Positions 1 to 6,860 of a DNA stretch of 11,885 nucleotides are shown here, one piece after another. Position 1 is the first letter of the stretch. Each line of letters begins with the position of its first letter. The notes beneath the pieces are model-generated. The model was not told where the DNA came from, searched no databases, and saw nothing but the letters and a program-made list of their open reading frames with translations. Origin of the DNA: Paracoccaceae bacterium (GTDB taxonomy: Bacteria > Pseudomonadota > Alphaproteobacteria > Rhodobacterales > Rhodobacteraceae); the NCBI GenBank assembly GCA_021648225.1, contig JAKITE010000090.1:1-11885 (forward strand). The letters run 5' to 3'. A program made the position numbers and the translations under genes.

Positions 1-9
1 AAACAACTT

Positions 10-1068
10 ATGCCTGATACCGATATTGTTATAACCGAAATAATGTATGATCCGGATAATTCGCTTCCGGATAATAATTATGAATGGGTTGAAATCCTGA
101 ATACGGGCGCCGGGCCAGTATCGCTAAATGGCTGGACGCTAGATGACAGCAACACTGCGAGTGGCGGGGTTGGCACCTTTCCCGATGTAACCCTTGCTGC
201 TGGCGAGGTTGCGATATTTTATAATGATAACATCACCGAAGCAGAATTCATTGCCGCGTTCAACCCTGCCCCCGGCACGGTTCTTATTCCGGTTGCCGGT
301 TGGCGCCCCCTTAACAATACCGGCGGCGATACGGTTAACCTGTTTAACGATCAAGGCACCAGCATTGAATCGGTTGCCTATACTGATGATGCCAGCCCCG
401 GCCAATCATTGAATTACACCCAGGACGGAGTTTACGAAGGCGCAGGAATACCTGATCCGGGCATCTACTGCTTTACCAAAGGCACTGAAATTCAAACCAG
501 AATCGGTGAATCAAAGATCGAGACCTTGAAGGTCGGCGATATGATTGCCACACAAGAGCATGGCTTTCAGCCCATCCGCTGGATCGGAAAACGCACCATA
601 GATGCAGCAGAAATGCAAATACGGCCTGAATTCAGGCCCGTTCTTATAAAGCAATCCGCATTTGGCCCCGAAATGCCTGCAAAAGATACGCGCTTGTCGC
701 AACAACACCGTATTTGCCTGAAAGATTGGCGCGCAGAGGTGCTGTTTGGCCAGGCATCAGTTTTATGCGCGGCCATTGATCTGACCAATGACCGATCCAT
801 TCTGGTTGATCATCAGGCAGTATCGGTTGAGTATTACCATATTCTATTTGACCGGCACGAGATTGTTTTCGGGGATAACCTTCCGAGCGAGAGCTTTCAT
901 CCCGTGGCTGACGGGTTAAACGCGCTTGGCGAAAAGACCCGTCTGGAATTATCGGCACTGTTTCCCCATCTGGTTTCACAACCGGAAATGCCCGCTGCTT
1001 TTGCACAGGTTAGCAGCCACGAAGCTGCCATTTTGCAGGTTTCAATTATCACCCCAACAGCAGATTAG
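10..1068 (+). CDS. LTD (lamin-tail) and Hint domain fusion protein
   Basis: The protein has 352 aa as read from the ATG at 10. Residues about 5-135 resemble a lamin-tail domain (LTD): it opens with VITEIMYDP, followed by NYEWVEI, LNGWTLDD and a GGDTVNLFN strand. Residues about 152-300 form a Hint (hedgehog/intein) domain of the type common in Rhodobacterales: CFTKGTEI (C154 is the candidate nucleophile), ETLKVGDMI, GFQPIRWIG, SQQHR (H233), YYHILFDRHEI and SESFHP. Known Hint domains perform N-S acyl shift self-cleavage, but the function of this bacterial subgroup is not established. LTDs are often found on secreted or surface proteins. No signal peptide is visible, so non-classical (for example type I) export is only a guess. 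Only nine bases precede the ATG and they are open in the same frame, with no Shine-Dalgarno, so the true start may lie upstream. The 3' end overlaps the convergent dctM by 20 nt. Confidence 0.85.
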   Translation: MPDTDIVITEIMYDPDNSLPDNNYEWVEILNTGAGPVSLNGWTLDDSNTASGGVGTFPDVTLAAGEVAIFYNDNITEAEFIAAFNPAPGTVLIPVAGWRPLNNTGGDTVNLFNDQGTSIESVAYTDDASPGQSLNYTQDGVYEGAGIPDPGIYCFTKGTEIQTRIGESKIETLKVGDMIATQEHGFQPIRWIGKRTIDAAEMQIRPEFRPVLIKQSAFGPEMPAKDTRLSQQHRICLKDWRAEVLFGQASVLCAAIDLTNDRSILVDHQAVSVEYYHILFDRHEIVFGDNLPSESFHPVADGLNALGEKTRLELSALFPHLVSQPEMPAAFAQVSSHEAAILQVSIITPTAD

Positions 1069-2455
1069 GCAGGAACATCACAATCGCAGGAAAGGCAATC
1101 AGCCCGGCAATGGTCAGCGCATCCGCCACGAAAAACGGCGAAACCCCGCGAAATACATCCTGAACCGAAATATCCGGTCGCACACCCGCAACCACAAAAC
1201 AGTTCAGCCCAATGGGCGGGGTTATCAACGCCAGCTCTGCCATTTTCACGACAATGATACCGAACCAGATACCGACCGTAGCCCCCGAAAGCCCGAATGC
1301 ACTGTCAATCGCGGCCACATCCGGCCCGCCATTCAGCGCAATGATGGCTGGATAGGTTACAGGCAAGGTCAGCAACAACATGCCGATCGCATCCATAAAC
1401 ATACCCAGAATTGCATAAGCCAGCAGAATGTAAATCAGCGTTAGCATCGGTGATTGATCAAGCGTGGTGATCCAGTCGGCAAACACCCCCGGCAGATCGG
1501 CAAACCCAAGAAAGCGCACAAAAATCAGCACGCCCCAGATGATGGTGAAAATCATCACCGTCAGTTTTGCGGTCTCCAACAGGGCCGATTTAAGCTGTTT
1601 CCAGCGCATGCCGCGATAAACCGCTATGACAAACACCACAAACGCGCCCAACGCGCCGCCCTCGGTCGGGGTGCCCCATGCATCGCCGCCAAACGGGTTG
1701 TAGATAAAGAAAATGATGATCGCGACCACAAAGAAAATCGGAAACACCCCGGGCAGGGACTGAAACCGTTGCTTCCAAGTGAACCCGCCAACCGGAGGGC
1801 CAAAATTCTTGAAAGTCAACGCCATGCCCACAACCAGCAAACCGTAAATCAACGCTGAGAACGCGCCGGGCAAAAACCCTGCCAACAGCAACGCACCAAC
1901 GTCTTGTTCGACAATAATCGCATAGATCACCAGAATGGCGGATGGCGGAATAAGCGAGGCCAACGTGCCCGCTGCCGCCACAACCCCCGCCGCAAAGCGT
2001 TTGTCATACCCTTCGGCCAGCATTTCAGGGATAGCAATACGGGCAAAAACAGCCGATGTCGCCACCGATGCACCAGACACCGCGGCAAAACCGGCGGTGG
2101 CAAACACGGTTGATACCGCCAAGCCACCCGGCAACCAGCCAATCCAGCGTTTTGCCGCGTCAAACAACGCCTTTGTCAGCCCTGCATAATAGGCCAGATA
2201 GCCAATCAGAATAAAGGTCGGGATCAAGGACAAGGCTTGTGAGGAAATCTTGGAATGGGGCACCTGCCCTGCGGTTTTCACCGCTACGGTCAAAGCCCAC
2301 ATAAATTGTTCGGGGTCATAGCCTTTTTTAGCCCAGAAAATCCAGACCAAGCCCAGCACACCTGCCAAGGCGGCAGCAAAGGCCACCCGCATGCCGACCA
2401 CCACAAAAAACAACATAATACCTGTAACAATCAGGCCAATATCTATGGAATCCAT
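1049..2455 (-). CDS. dctM: TRAP transporter large permease subunit (DctM-type)
   Basis: This is the large membrane subunit of a tripartite ATP-independent periplasmic (TRAP) transporter, which uses an ion gradient to import a ligand delivered by the DctP protein. It has 468 aa and many hydrophobic helices along its length. Family signatures are present in order: SLIPTFILIGYL (about 76-87), SGASVATSA (127-135), GTLASLIPPSAI (163-174), GTPTEGGALGAF (261-272) and ELALITPPIGLN (407-418). I chose the ATG at 2455 (MDSIDIGLIV) over an in-frame one at 2527. It starts one base after the dctQ stop (TAAGATG) and has a GGGGGA ribosome site at 2464-2471, whereas the longer form adds a hydrophilic Gln/Arg-rich leader inside dctQ. 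It is translationally coupled to dctQ. It ends with TGA at 1049-1051, inside the 3' end of the convergent LTD-Hint gene. Confidence 0.95.
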   Translation of the reverse strand: MDSIDIGLIVTGIMLFFVVVGMRVAFAAALAGVLGLVWIFWAKKGYDPEQFMWALTVAVKTAGQVPHSKISSQALSLIPTFILIGYLAYYAGLTKALFDAAKRWIGWLPGGLAVSTVFATAGFAAVSGASVATSAVFARIAIPEMLAEGYDKRFAAGVVAAAGTLASLIPPSAILVIYAIIVEQDVGALLLAGFLPGAFSALIYGLLVVGMALTFKNFGPPVGGFTWKQRFQSLPGVFPIFFVVAIIIFFIYNPFGGDAWGTPTEGGALGAFVVFVIAVYRGMRWKQLKSALLETAKLTVMIFTIIWGVLIFVRFLGFADLPGVFADWITTLDQSPMLTLIYILLAYAILGMFMDAIGMLLLTLPVTYPAIIALNGGPDVAAIDSAFGLSGATVGIWFGIIVVKMAELALITPPIGLNCFVVAGVRPDISVQDVFRGVSPFFVADALTIAGLIAFPAIVMFLPNLLLG

Positions 2456-2456
2456 C

Positions 2457-3098
2457 TTAACGGTCCCCCTTGTCAAAACCTGAAACTGTTGCGGCCTCGG
2501 CCGCTGCTGCATCTGCTGCCGATTCAATCAATGGCACCGCAATCGGGCCGGGGTTGCCGGTAAGTATCGCGCGGCCATAGGCCCAAAGCTGCAATAACAG
2601 CCGCAGGCACAACACCGAAAAAGCCACCGGAATTACCAGTTTCATCGGCCAAAGCGGCAACCCGATATCAAGGCTGGAATCGCGGCTCCAGTTTGGGGCA
2701 TTAAAATCGAACGCCCGCAAGAAATGCGAATAGGTGCCCCAAACCAGCAATGCCAGCAAGACAAACATAACCAAAGTAGTGATAAATTCAGCGCTCCATA
2801 AAAACCGCCCGCGCAGCCGCCCGATCAGAATATCCATGCGGATATGGCCGCCAAGACGTTGCGTATAGGAAATACCGACAAAGGCAATCAGCGGCATGGC
2901 TTGTTCAATCCAGTCCACATAACCTGACAAAGGCTGATTGGCGATATGACGCCCGCCAACCGAAACCACCGCCAATATCATCAGGGAAAACACCGCAATG
3001 CCGCTTACCAGCGCAAATACGGTTTCTACTTTGAAAAGCTTTTGATCCAGCCAGCTAAGCCAGCTGTCATCAACCAGAATGTTCGAATGCAAGCTCAT
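2457..3098 (-). CDS. dctQ: TRAP transporter small permease subunit (DctQ-type)
   Basis: This is the small membrane subunit of the TRAP transporter, 213 aa. Four hydrophobic stretches are visible (about 26-47, 66-80, 104-122, 150-172), as expected for the four-helix DctQ family. Helix 2 is followed by the family motif GGHIRMD (83-89), and the last helix is preceded by GLPLWPMKLVIP. The C-terminal 25-30 residues are an Ala/Glu-rich tail (ESAADAAAAEAA) that is probably cytoplasmic and poorly conserved. The start at 3098 has a strong GGGGGAA ribosome site at 3101-3107. The gene lies 61 nt after dctP, with a hairpin between them, and 1 nt before dctM, so Q and M are probably made in a fixed ratio. 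The family assignment is firm; the substrate is unknown. Confidence 0.93.
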   Translation of the reverse strand: MSLHSNILVDDSWLSWLDQKLFKVETVFALVSGIAVFSLMILAVVSVGGRHIANQPLSGYVDWIEQAMPLIAFVGISYTQRLGGHIRMDILIGRLRGRFLWSAEFITTLVMFVLLALLVWGTYSHFLRAFDFNAPNWSRDSSLDIGLPLWPMKLVIPVAFSVLCLRLLLQLWAYGRAILTGNPGPIAVPLIESAADAAAAEAATVSGFDKGDR

Positions 3099-3115
3099 AC
3101 TTCCCCCATATAAAA

Positions 3116-3142
3116 GCCCGCCCCGACCAAGCCGGAGCGGGC
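3116..3142 (-). terminator. Intercistronic hairpin with T-run between dctP and dctQ
   Basis: Read on the minus strand, GCCCGC at 3142-3137 pairs with GCGGGC at 3121-3116. After one mismatch, two further G-C pairs extend the stem, closing a loop of about 9 nt. TTTT follows at 3115-3112. It begins 17 nt after the dctP stop and ends just before the dctQ ribosome site. With only four Ts it is probably a leaky terminator, or a 3' stabilising hairpin. Either would give more binding protein than membrane subunits, a common arrangement in binding-protein-dependent transport operons. Confidence 0.55.
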
Positions 3143-3159
3143 AATATCATTTAACCGGC

Positions 3160-4170
3160 TTAGTTGGCTGCCAGTGTGGAAATCACAAGGTCATACAACT
3201 CCTGAGCCGGAAGCCCTCGACCGTTCATATCCTCGATCCATGCTGCAGCCGCAGGGCCAGCAACGGCTTCGCGGAATGCCGCCAGTTCCTCGTCGGAATA
3301 GGATATCTGCTCAATGCCTTTTTCTTCCAGCAATGGGCCCCATGCTGCCATGGTGGCGTTGTTGTAATAATCAACATAATGCGCCAGCGCTTCGTCAACC
3401 GAACCAAGCAGAGCCTCGCGGTTTTCATCGCTAAGATCAGCCAGAGCATCGGAATTAACCACAACGGGGCAATTTACTGTGCCGGGGTTAAGGTTGGTTG
3501 TCCACCAAGTGGCGTTTTCAACAGTGCCAAAAGACATATGTGCATGTGGCGCAAAGGCTACGGATTTGACAACACCGCTATCCATGGCCTGGCGCACTTC
3601 GGTGGCTGACATGGAGGTCGGAACCGCACCAACCGCGGCCATCGCACGACCAATACCACCGGTTGCGCGAACGGTCATGCCTTCAAAATCCGCCAAGGTA
3701 CGTGGCGCATCACCAGAACCGACGATGTTATATTGCGGCAAGGGCGAAGGCATCAACAAGGTTGCATTCCAACGCGCAAGATCTGCCTGAACCGCAGGGT
3801 TGGCATAAATTGCCTGCGAAACCGCGATTTCCTGCTCAAGGGTTGTTACGCCAAGGAAAGGCAATTCAAGCACGGTAATCGACGGGTTTTTATCCGCATG
3901 ATAACCCGCACAGAATTGCGCCATTTCAAACGCACCGATCGAGATACCGTCAAGGTTCTCTTTGTTTTTCGACAAGCCGCCATAGGAAATATTCAGGGTG
4001 AATTCACCATTGGTGCGCTCGGATACCAATTCGGCAAGGCGCTCGACATGTTCGGTAAATGCGCGGCGTTTGCCCCATACCGAAACATTCCATTCCACCG
4101 CCATAGCCTCGGTGCCGAATGCGCCGATGATCGCAGCCACGGTTGTCATTTTCAAGATACTTAGTTTCAT
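3160..4170 (-). CDS. dctP: TRAP transporter substrate-binding protein (DctP-type)
   Basis: This is the periplasmic ligand-binding subunit, 336 aa. A Sec signal peptide is visible: MKLSILKM, a hydrophobic core (TTVAAIIGAFG) and an AMA cleavage site near residue 24, leaving a mature protein starting VEWNVSVWG. Family features are the early helix (FTEHVERLAELVSERTNGEF), the ELPFL segment (about 102-106), and LADFEGMTVRATGG (159-172). R168 matches the conserved arginine that in most DctP proteins salt-bridges the ligand carboxylate. This suggests an acidic ligand, but does not identify it. The start at 4170 has a good GGGAGG site at 4177-4182. The gene lies 159 nt downstream of the dipeptidase on the same strand and is followed by dctQM. 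That gap may hold a separate promoter, though I could not pick a convincing one. Confidence 0.95.
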   Translation of the reverse strand: MKLSILKMTTVAAIIGAFGTEAMAVEWNVSVWGKRRAFTEHVERLAELVSERTNGEFTLNISYGGLSKNKENLDGISIGAFEMAQFCAGYHADKNPSITVLELPFLGVTTLEQEIAVSQAIYANPAVQADLARWNATLLMPSPLPQYNIVGSGDAPRTLADFEGMTVRATGGIGRAMAAVGAVPTSMSATEVRQAMDSGVVKSVAFAPHAHMSFGTVENATWWTTNLNPGTVNCPVVVNSDALADLSDENREALLGSVDEALAHYVDYYNNATMAAWGPLLEEKGIEQISYSDEELAAFREAVAGPAAAAWIEDMNGRGLPAQELYDLVISTLAAN

Positions 4171-4329
4171 TGTTTTCCTCCCAGAATTTCGAAACGTTTA
4201 TTATTGCGCGCAGGTTACCGCCTGTTTTGCGAATTGGGAACCGCATTTTTGAAATAAATCAACGCGCAATATTGTTTCCGAAAGCACCGGTTGCGCTTGC
4301 ATTTATTACTTGCGCTGCGCCGACTTTGG

Positions 4330-5376
4330 CTATTCCCAGGTTTTTGCCAAAACCCTCAGCCAGTTTTCATTACATATTTTTGCCATCAAAGCATCACCCA
4401 CACCGTGGGCGTGCATAGCCTCGCGCAGCACACCCAGACCGCTGGCATCCTTGATTCCCGCAGGCACCATCGCCCCGTCAAAATCCGACCCGAACCCGAC
4501 GCGGTCTTCGCCCAGATGTTTGAGCAAATAGTCCAGATGCCGCATCATGATGTCCAGCGAAGTATCGGCCTGCATCCTGCCATCCTCGCGCAGAAACGAT
4601 ACCGCAAAATTGATCCCGACCATGCCGTCGCTGTCCTTAATGGCCATTAGTTGATCATCGGTAAGGTTGCGCGAACTGGCACATAACGCATGCACATTGG
4701 AATGGGTCGCCACCAGCGGCGCATTGCTGATTTTGGCGACATCCCAAAAACCGGCTGCATTTAGATGCGACAGGTCCAGCAGAATGTTCAAATCATTACA
4801 TTCGCGCACCAGATCTTTGCCCGCCGCTGTAAGCCCCGGCCCCGTATCGGGGGATTTGGGAAAGGCAAACGGCACCCCGTAGCCAAAGGCGTTATGGCGG
4901 CTCCAGACCAGACCCAAAGATCGCAAACCGGCCCCATGCAAAACATGCAGGCTGTCAAAATTGGTATCAATCGCCTCGGCGCCCTCCATATGCAAAATCG
5001 CCGCCATTTTGCCGCTGTTAAGGCAAGATCGAATTTCAGCCACGCTTGTGCAAATTTCCAACGCCCCCGCGCGCTGTAATTGCAGCAATATCGCGGCCTG
5101 CGCCATTGCCACCTGTAAGGCCTCGGGCTGGGGGATGTTTGGCGGCACGTCGATATCATAACTATCGGCGCGCATGGCCTCGAACAGCGGCGCTTCGTCT
5201 ATATCCGAGGGCACCCAGATGGCAAAAAACCCGCCGCCAAACCCGCCGAGCGTGGCCTTAGGCAAATCAATATGTTTGTCATTGCCGCTAATAAACCTGT
5301 CAACAGACGCGCCTTTATAAAGCTGGGTCAGAACATCATTATGCCCGTCAAATATCGGAGGGGAAGTGTTGGCCAT
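4330..5376 (-). CDS. Membrane dipeptidase-family (M19, renal dipeptidase-like) metallopeptidase
   Basis: This is a zinc dipeptidase of family M19 (amidohydrolase-like TIM barrel), 348 aa from the ATG at 5376. The metal and catalytic residues are all visible: H12 and D14 in FDGHNDV, E131 in LHMEGAEA (the bridging ligand), H204 in LDLSHLN, H225 in VATHSN, R236 in SSRNLTD and D298 in GFGSDFDG. Nothing essential is missing, so it should be active. The family hydrolyses dipeptides, often including ones with a D residue at the C-terminal side, and some members act on related amides. No signal peptide is present, so it should be cytoplasmic. An in-frame ATG at 5457 was rejected: it reads into the palindromic repeat, while the ATG at 5376 has an AAGGA site at 5384-5388 and begins at the conserved domain. 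It is upstream of dctPQM on the same strand, which suggests the peptidase acts on whatever the transporter imports. Confidence 0.93.
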   Translation of the reverse strand: MANTSPPIFDGHNDVLTQLYKGASVDRFISGNDKHIDLPKATLGGFGGGFFAIWVPSDIDEAPLFEAMRADSYDIDVPPNIPQPEALQVAMAQAAILLQLQRAGALEICTSVAEIRSCLNSGKMAAILHMEGAEAIDTNFDSLHVLHGAGLRSLGLVWSRHNAFGYGVPFAFPKSPDTGPGLTAAGKDLVRECNDLNILLDLSHLNAAGFWDVAKISNAPLVATHSNVHALCASSRNLTDDQLMAIKDSDGMVGINFAVSFLREDGRMQADTSLDIMMRHLDYLLKHLGEDRVGFGSDFDGAMVPAGIKDASGLGVLREAMHAHGVGDALMAKICNENWLRVLAKTWE

Positions 5377-5435
5377 ACAGGATTCCTTTTTGCAAAGCAT
5401 GGTTAAAAACGTAACATTCCACAAGCAAAAAACCC

Positions 5436-5507
5436 GTAGGGTGCGTGGTCCCCACACACCAACTTAACGCCAACACCGGAACGGTGCGTGGAAACCACGC
5501 ACCCTAC
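5436..5507. repeat. REP-like inverted doublet (BIME-like), copy 1
   Basis: This 72-nt element begins GTAGGGTGCGTGGT (5436-5449) and ends with its perfect 14-nt complement ACCACGCACCCTAC (5494-5507). It consists of two head-to-head 26-nt monomers around a 20-nt linker. Each monomer is GTAG followed by a short hairpin; the right-hand one is perfect (GGTGCGTGG/CCACGCACC), and the left-hand one carries changes in its second arm (CCACACACC). It differs from copy 2 at 7 of 72 positions by eye. It lies in the divergent gap between the dipeptidase and the pentapeptide-repeat gene. Confidence 0.85.
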
Positions 5508-5521
5508 GCCACAGCTAACCC

Positions 5522-5543
5522 GTAGGGCGGGGTTCAGCCCGCC
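5522..5543 (+). repeat. GTAG-headed palindrome, variant type
   Basis: GTAG is followed by a 6-bp perfect hairpin, GGCGGG (5526-5531) and CCCGCC (5538-5543), around a 6-nt loop. It has the same architecture as the other repeats here but a different stem, so it may be a second REP subfamily. It lies only 14 nt after copy 1. Confidence 0.55.
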
Positions 5544-5549
5544 ACCCCT

Positions 5550-5577
5550 TTCAACGTGCAATTGAATGGTGCATACT
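5550..5577 (+). promoter_or_regulatory. Possible sigma-70-type promoter of the pentapeptide-repeat gene
   Basis: TTCAAC (5550-5555) and CATACT (5572-5577) are separated by 16 nt and lie 28 nt before the ATG at 5606. Both hexamers are imperfect and the match could be chance. Confidence 0.25.
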
Positions 5578-5605
5578 GGTTGAAAACACAGGGACAAAAG
5601 AGCCA

Positions 5606-6052
5606 ATGGCAAAAGAAAAATTGAGCTTAGTCGAATGGCTGGGCTATTCAAAATCACCTGATTTATCCAAAAGCCAAACGCTTGGTGGAATTTTGGGCGG
5701 GTTATTATTTTTTGTTGTGGCCGGTTCTGTGCTGACAGTATTTACTCTTTTTGTGATGGCGTTATTTAATGGTTCTGATAGCGGAGATGCGCGCAACTAT
5801 GCGCTTATCCTCGCGGCACTACTCGGTGTTCCGTTTATAATCTGGCGCGCTTTTGTTACGCAAAAACAGGTCAATATTGCCGAGCAAGGCCACATGACCG
5901 ACCGCATCAGCAAAGCCGTGGGGAAGTGGGGGCGGAGAAATCCACCCGCGAAGATGACAACAAAACCCAACCTAATCTTGAGGTCCGCGTTGGCGCGATT
6001 TACGCGCTGGAACGCATCAGCCAAGACAGCAAACGTGATCATATCTCGGTAA
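5606..6052 (+). CDS. N-terminal membrane part of the broken pentapeptide-repeat protein
   Basis: As read, this gives 148 aa. Two hydrophobic segments (about residues 27-54 and 64-84) look like membrane helices, followed by a short linker (RAFVTQKQVNIAEQGHMTDR) typical of membrane-anchored pentapeptide-repeat proteins. From about residue 108 onward the product (KWGRRNPPAKMTTK to the stop) is out-of-frame sequence and resembles nothing. The real homologous part ends near position 5926. The ATG has only a weak ribosome site (AGAG at close spacing, or GGGA further upstream). If expressed, the product would be a small two-helix membrane protein with a scrambled tail. Confidence 0.6.
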   Translation: MAKEKLSLVEWLGYSKSPDLSKSQTLGGILGGLLFFVVAGSVLTVFTLFVMALFNGSDSGDARNYALILAALLGVPFIIWRAFVTQKQVNIAEQGHMTDRISKAVGKWGRRNPPAKMTTKPNLILRSALARFTRWNASAKTANVIISR

Positions 6053-6714
6053 TGGAAATCCTGTGCGCCTATGTGCGTAACAGCGCCCCCGCCAATGGCG
6101 CAGTTAAAATCAGCATTGATAGCAATCAGGACGGATGGCTGGAAAAACTACTGGACGATATACACACAATCGACACTGCACCAATCGATATTCAGGCCGC
6201 GCTTAGCGTTATCGGGCGGCGCAAGGCTGAGCATATCGAATTTGAAAGAAACACAGAAAGCAATCCAACCAAACGTAAATACTCGCTGGACTTGCGCTAC
6301 ACCAACCTTCAAAAGCTGGACCTGATGTGGTCTGACTTGGATAATTCTTTACTTGATGGCACCATCTTACAGGGTGCAGACCTCCGCAACTCGCAAATGC
6401 GCGGAGCCGATATTGCTGGTGCCCAACTGCAAGGAGCGTATTTGCGCCGTGCCGATTTGAGTGGCTCGGACCTATGCGAAGCGCTGTTAACCGCAGCAGA
6501 TTTCAACGAGGTAAAAATTGAAACCGCAGCGGTTAAATCGACAGACTTAACCAACATACTTAACCTAACGCAAGACCAAGTCAGTTCCATATTTGGCGAT
6601 GGAACAACACTCTTACCCAAGAACGTCAAGGAACCGGAATGGAAACAAAACGAAATGAAATGGCCTGAATTCATAGCAAAATGGCAAGCCGCCAAAACCG
6701 CCGCCAACCTGTAG
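5926..6714 (+). CDS. C-terminal pentapeptide-repeat part of the broken gene
   Basis: The open frame gives up to 262 aa if begun at the GTG at 5926. That GTG has no clear ribosome site and is more likely an internal Val or Leu codon of the intact gene. The first 60 residues carry a helical block (PNLEVRVGAIYALERIS, RDHISVMEILCAYVR) found between the membrane part and the repeats in this family. Pentapeptide repeats of the A(D/N)LXX type follow at about 120-210 (for example LQGADLRNSQMRGADIAGAQL), which should fold as a right-handed quadrilateral beta-helix. The tail (LTQDQVSSIFGDGTTLLP) is typical of the family's C-terminus. The molecular function is unknown; such repeats are usually thought to bind protein surfaces. 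The TAG stop at 6712-6714 is supplied by the GTAG head of the palindromic repeat. Confidence 0.7.
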   Translation: MGAEKSTREDDNKTQPNLEVRVGAIYALERISQDSKRDHISVMEILCAYVRNSAPANGAVKISIDSNQDGWLEKLLDDIHTIDTAPIDIQAALSVIGRRKAEHIEFERNTESNPTKRKYSLDLRYTNLQKLDLMWSDLDNSLLDGTILQGADLRNSQMRGADIAGAQLQGAYLRRADLSGSDLCEALLTAADFNEVKIETAAVKSTDLTNILNLTQDQVSSIFGDGTTLLPKNVKEPEWKQNEMKWPEFIAKWQAAKTAANL

Positions 6715-6782
6715 GGTGCGTGGTTTCCACGCACCGTCTTAACACCAACACCGGAGCGGTGCGTGGAAACCACGCACCCTAC
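6711..6782. repeat. REP-like inverted doublet (BIME-like), copy 2
   Basis: This 72-nt element has the same plan as copy 1. A 26-nt monomer at 6711-6736 (GTAG, GGTGCGTGG, TTT, CCACGCACC, G) is followed by a 20-nt linker and by its exact reverse complement at 6757-6782. Both hairpins are perfect 9-bp stems with 3-nt loops, and the whole element can also fold back on itself. It overlaps the stop codon of the preceding gene and lies 78 nt upstream of serS. Confidence 0.9.
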
Positions 6783-6860
6783 GCCAACATCACCCGCCCC
6801 TTTATCCCCCGTTAAAAAAATTGCATAACCCCCCAAACGAATCCAATACAGGCCAAACCC

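Larger units (their letters stand above)
5606..6714 (+). pseudogene. Frameshifted membrane-anchored pentapeptide-repeat protein gene
   Basis: Two overlapping frames join into one recognisable protein. The first frame runs from the ATG at 5606 through two membrane helices to AEQGHMTDRISKAVGK. Sense then continues in the other frame as LGAEK, PNLEVRVGAIYALERIS and RDHISVMEILCAYVR. This block normally follows directly in single-chain members of the family. Restoring one base between 5926 and 5927 (for example AAG-cTG-GGG-GCG-GAG) gives KAVGKLGAEK and a continuous reading frame of about 370 codons. No usual slippery heptamer is seen at the junction. A true one-base deletion or a sequencing error are therefore the main explanations. 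The two pieces as they stand are described in the next two entries. Confidence 0.75.

Noticed and set aside
623..638. Perfect 16-bp palindrome GGCCTGAATTCAGGCC
   Set aside because: It lies inside the Hint-domain coding sequence and encodes RPEFRP, a segment expected in the family; one such palindrome in a window of this size is not surprising.
2456..2527. Longer DctM starting at 2527
   Set aside because: It would add a hydrophilic Gln/Arg-rich leader inside dctQ; the ATG at 2455 with a GGGGGA site and TAAGATG coupling fits the family start.
4213..4226. CAGG-TTACCG-CCTG inverted repeat upstream of dctP as an operator
   Set aside because: Only 4-bp arms; too weak to call without comparison to relatives or a linked regulator gene.
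5377..5457. In-frame N-terminal extension of the dipeptidase to an ATG at 5457
   Set aside because: The extra 27 codons read through the palindromic repeat and have no family resemblance; the ATG at 5376 has a good ribosome site and begins at the conserved domain.
5915..5935. Programmed -1 ribosomal frameshift at the pentapeptide-repeat gene junction
   Set aside because: No X-XXY-YYZ slippery heptamer in the right frame; a one-base deletion or sequencing error explains the data more simply.
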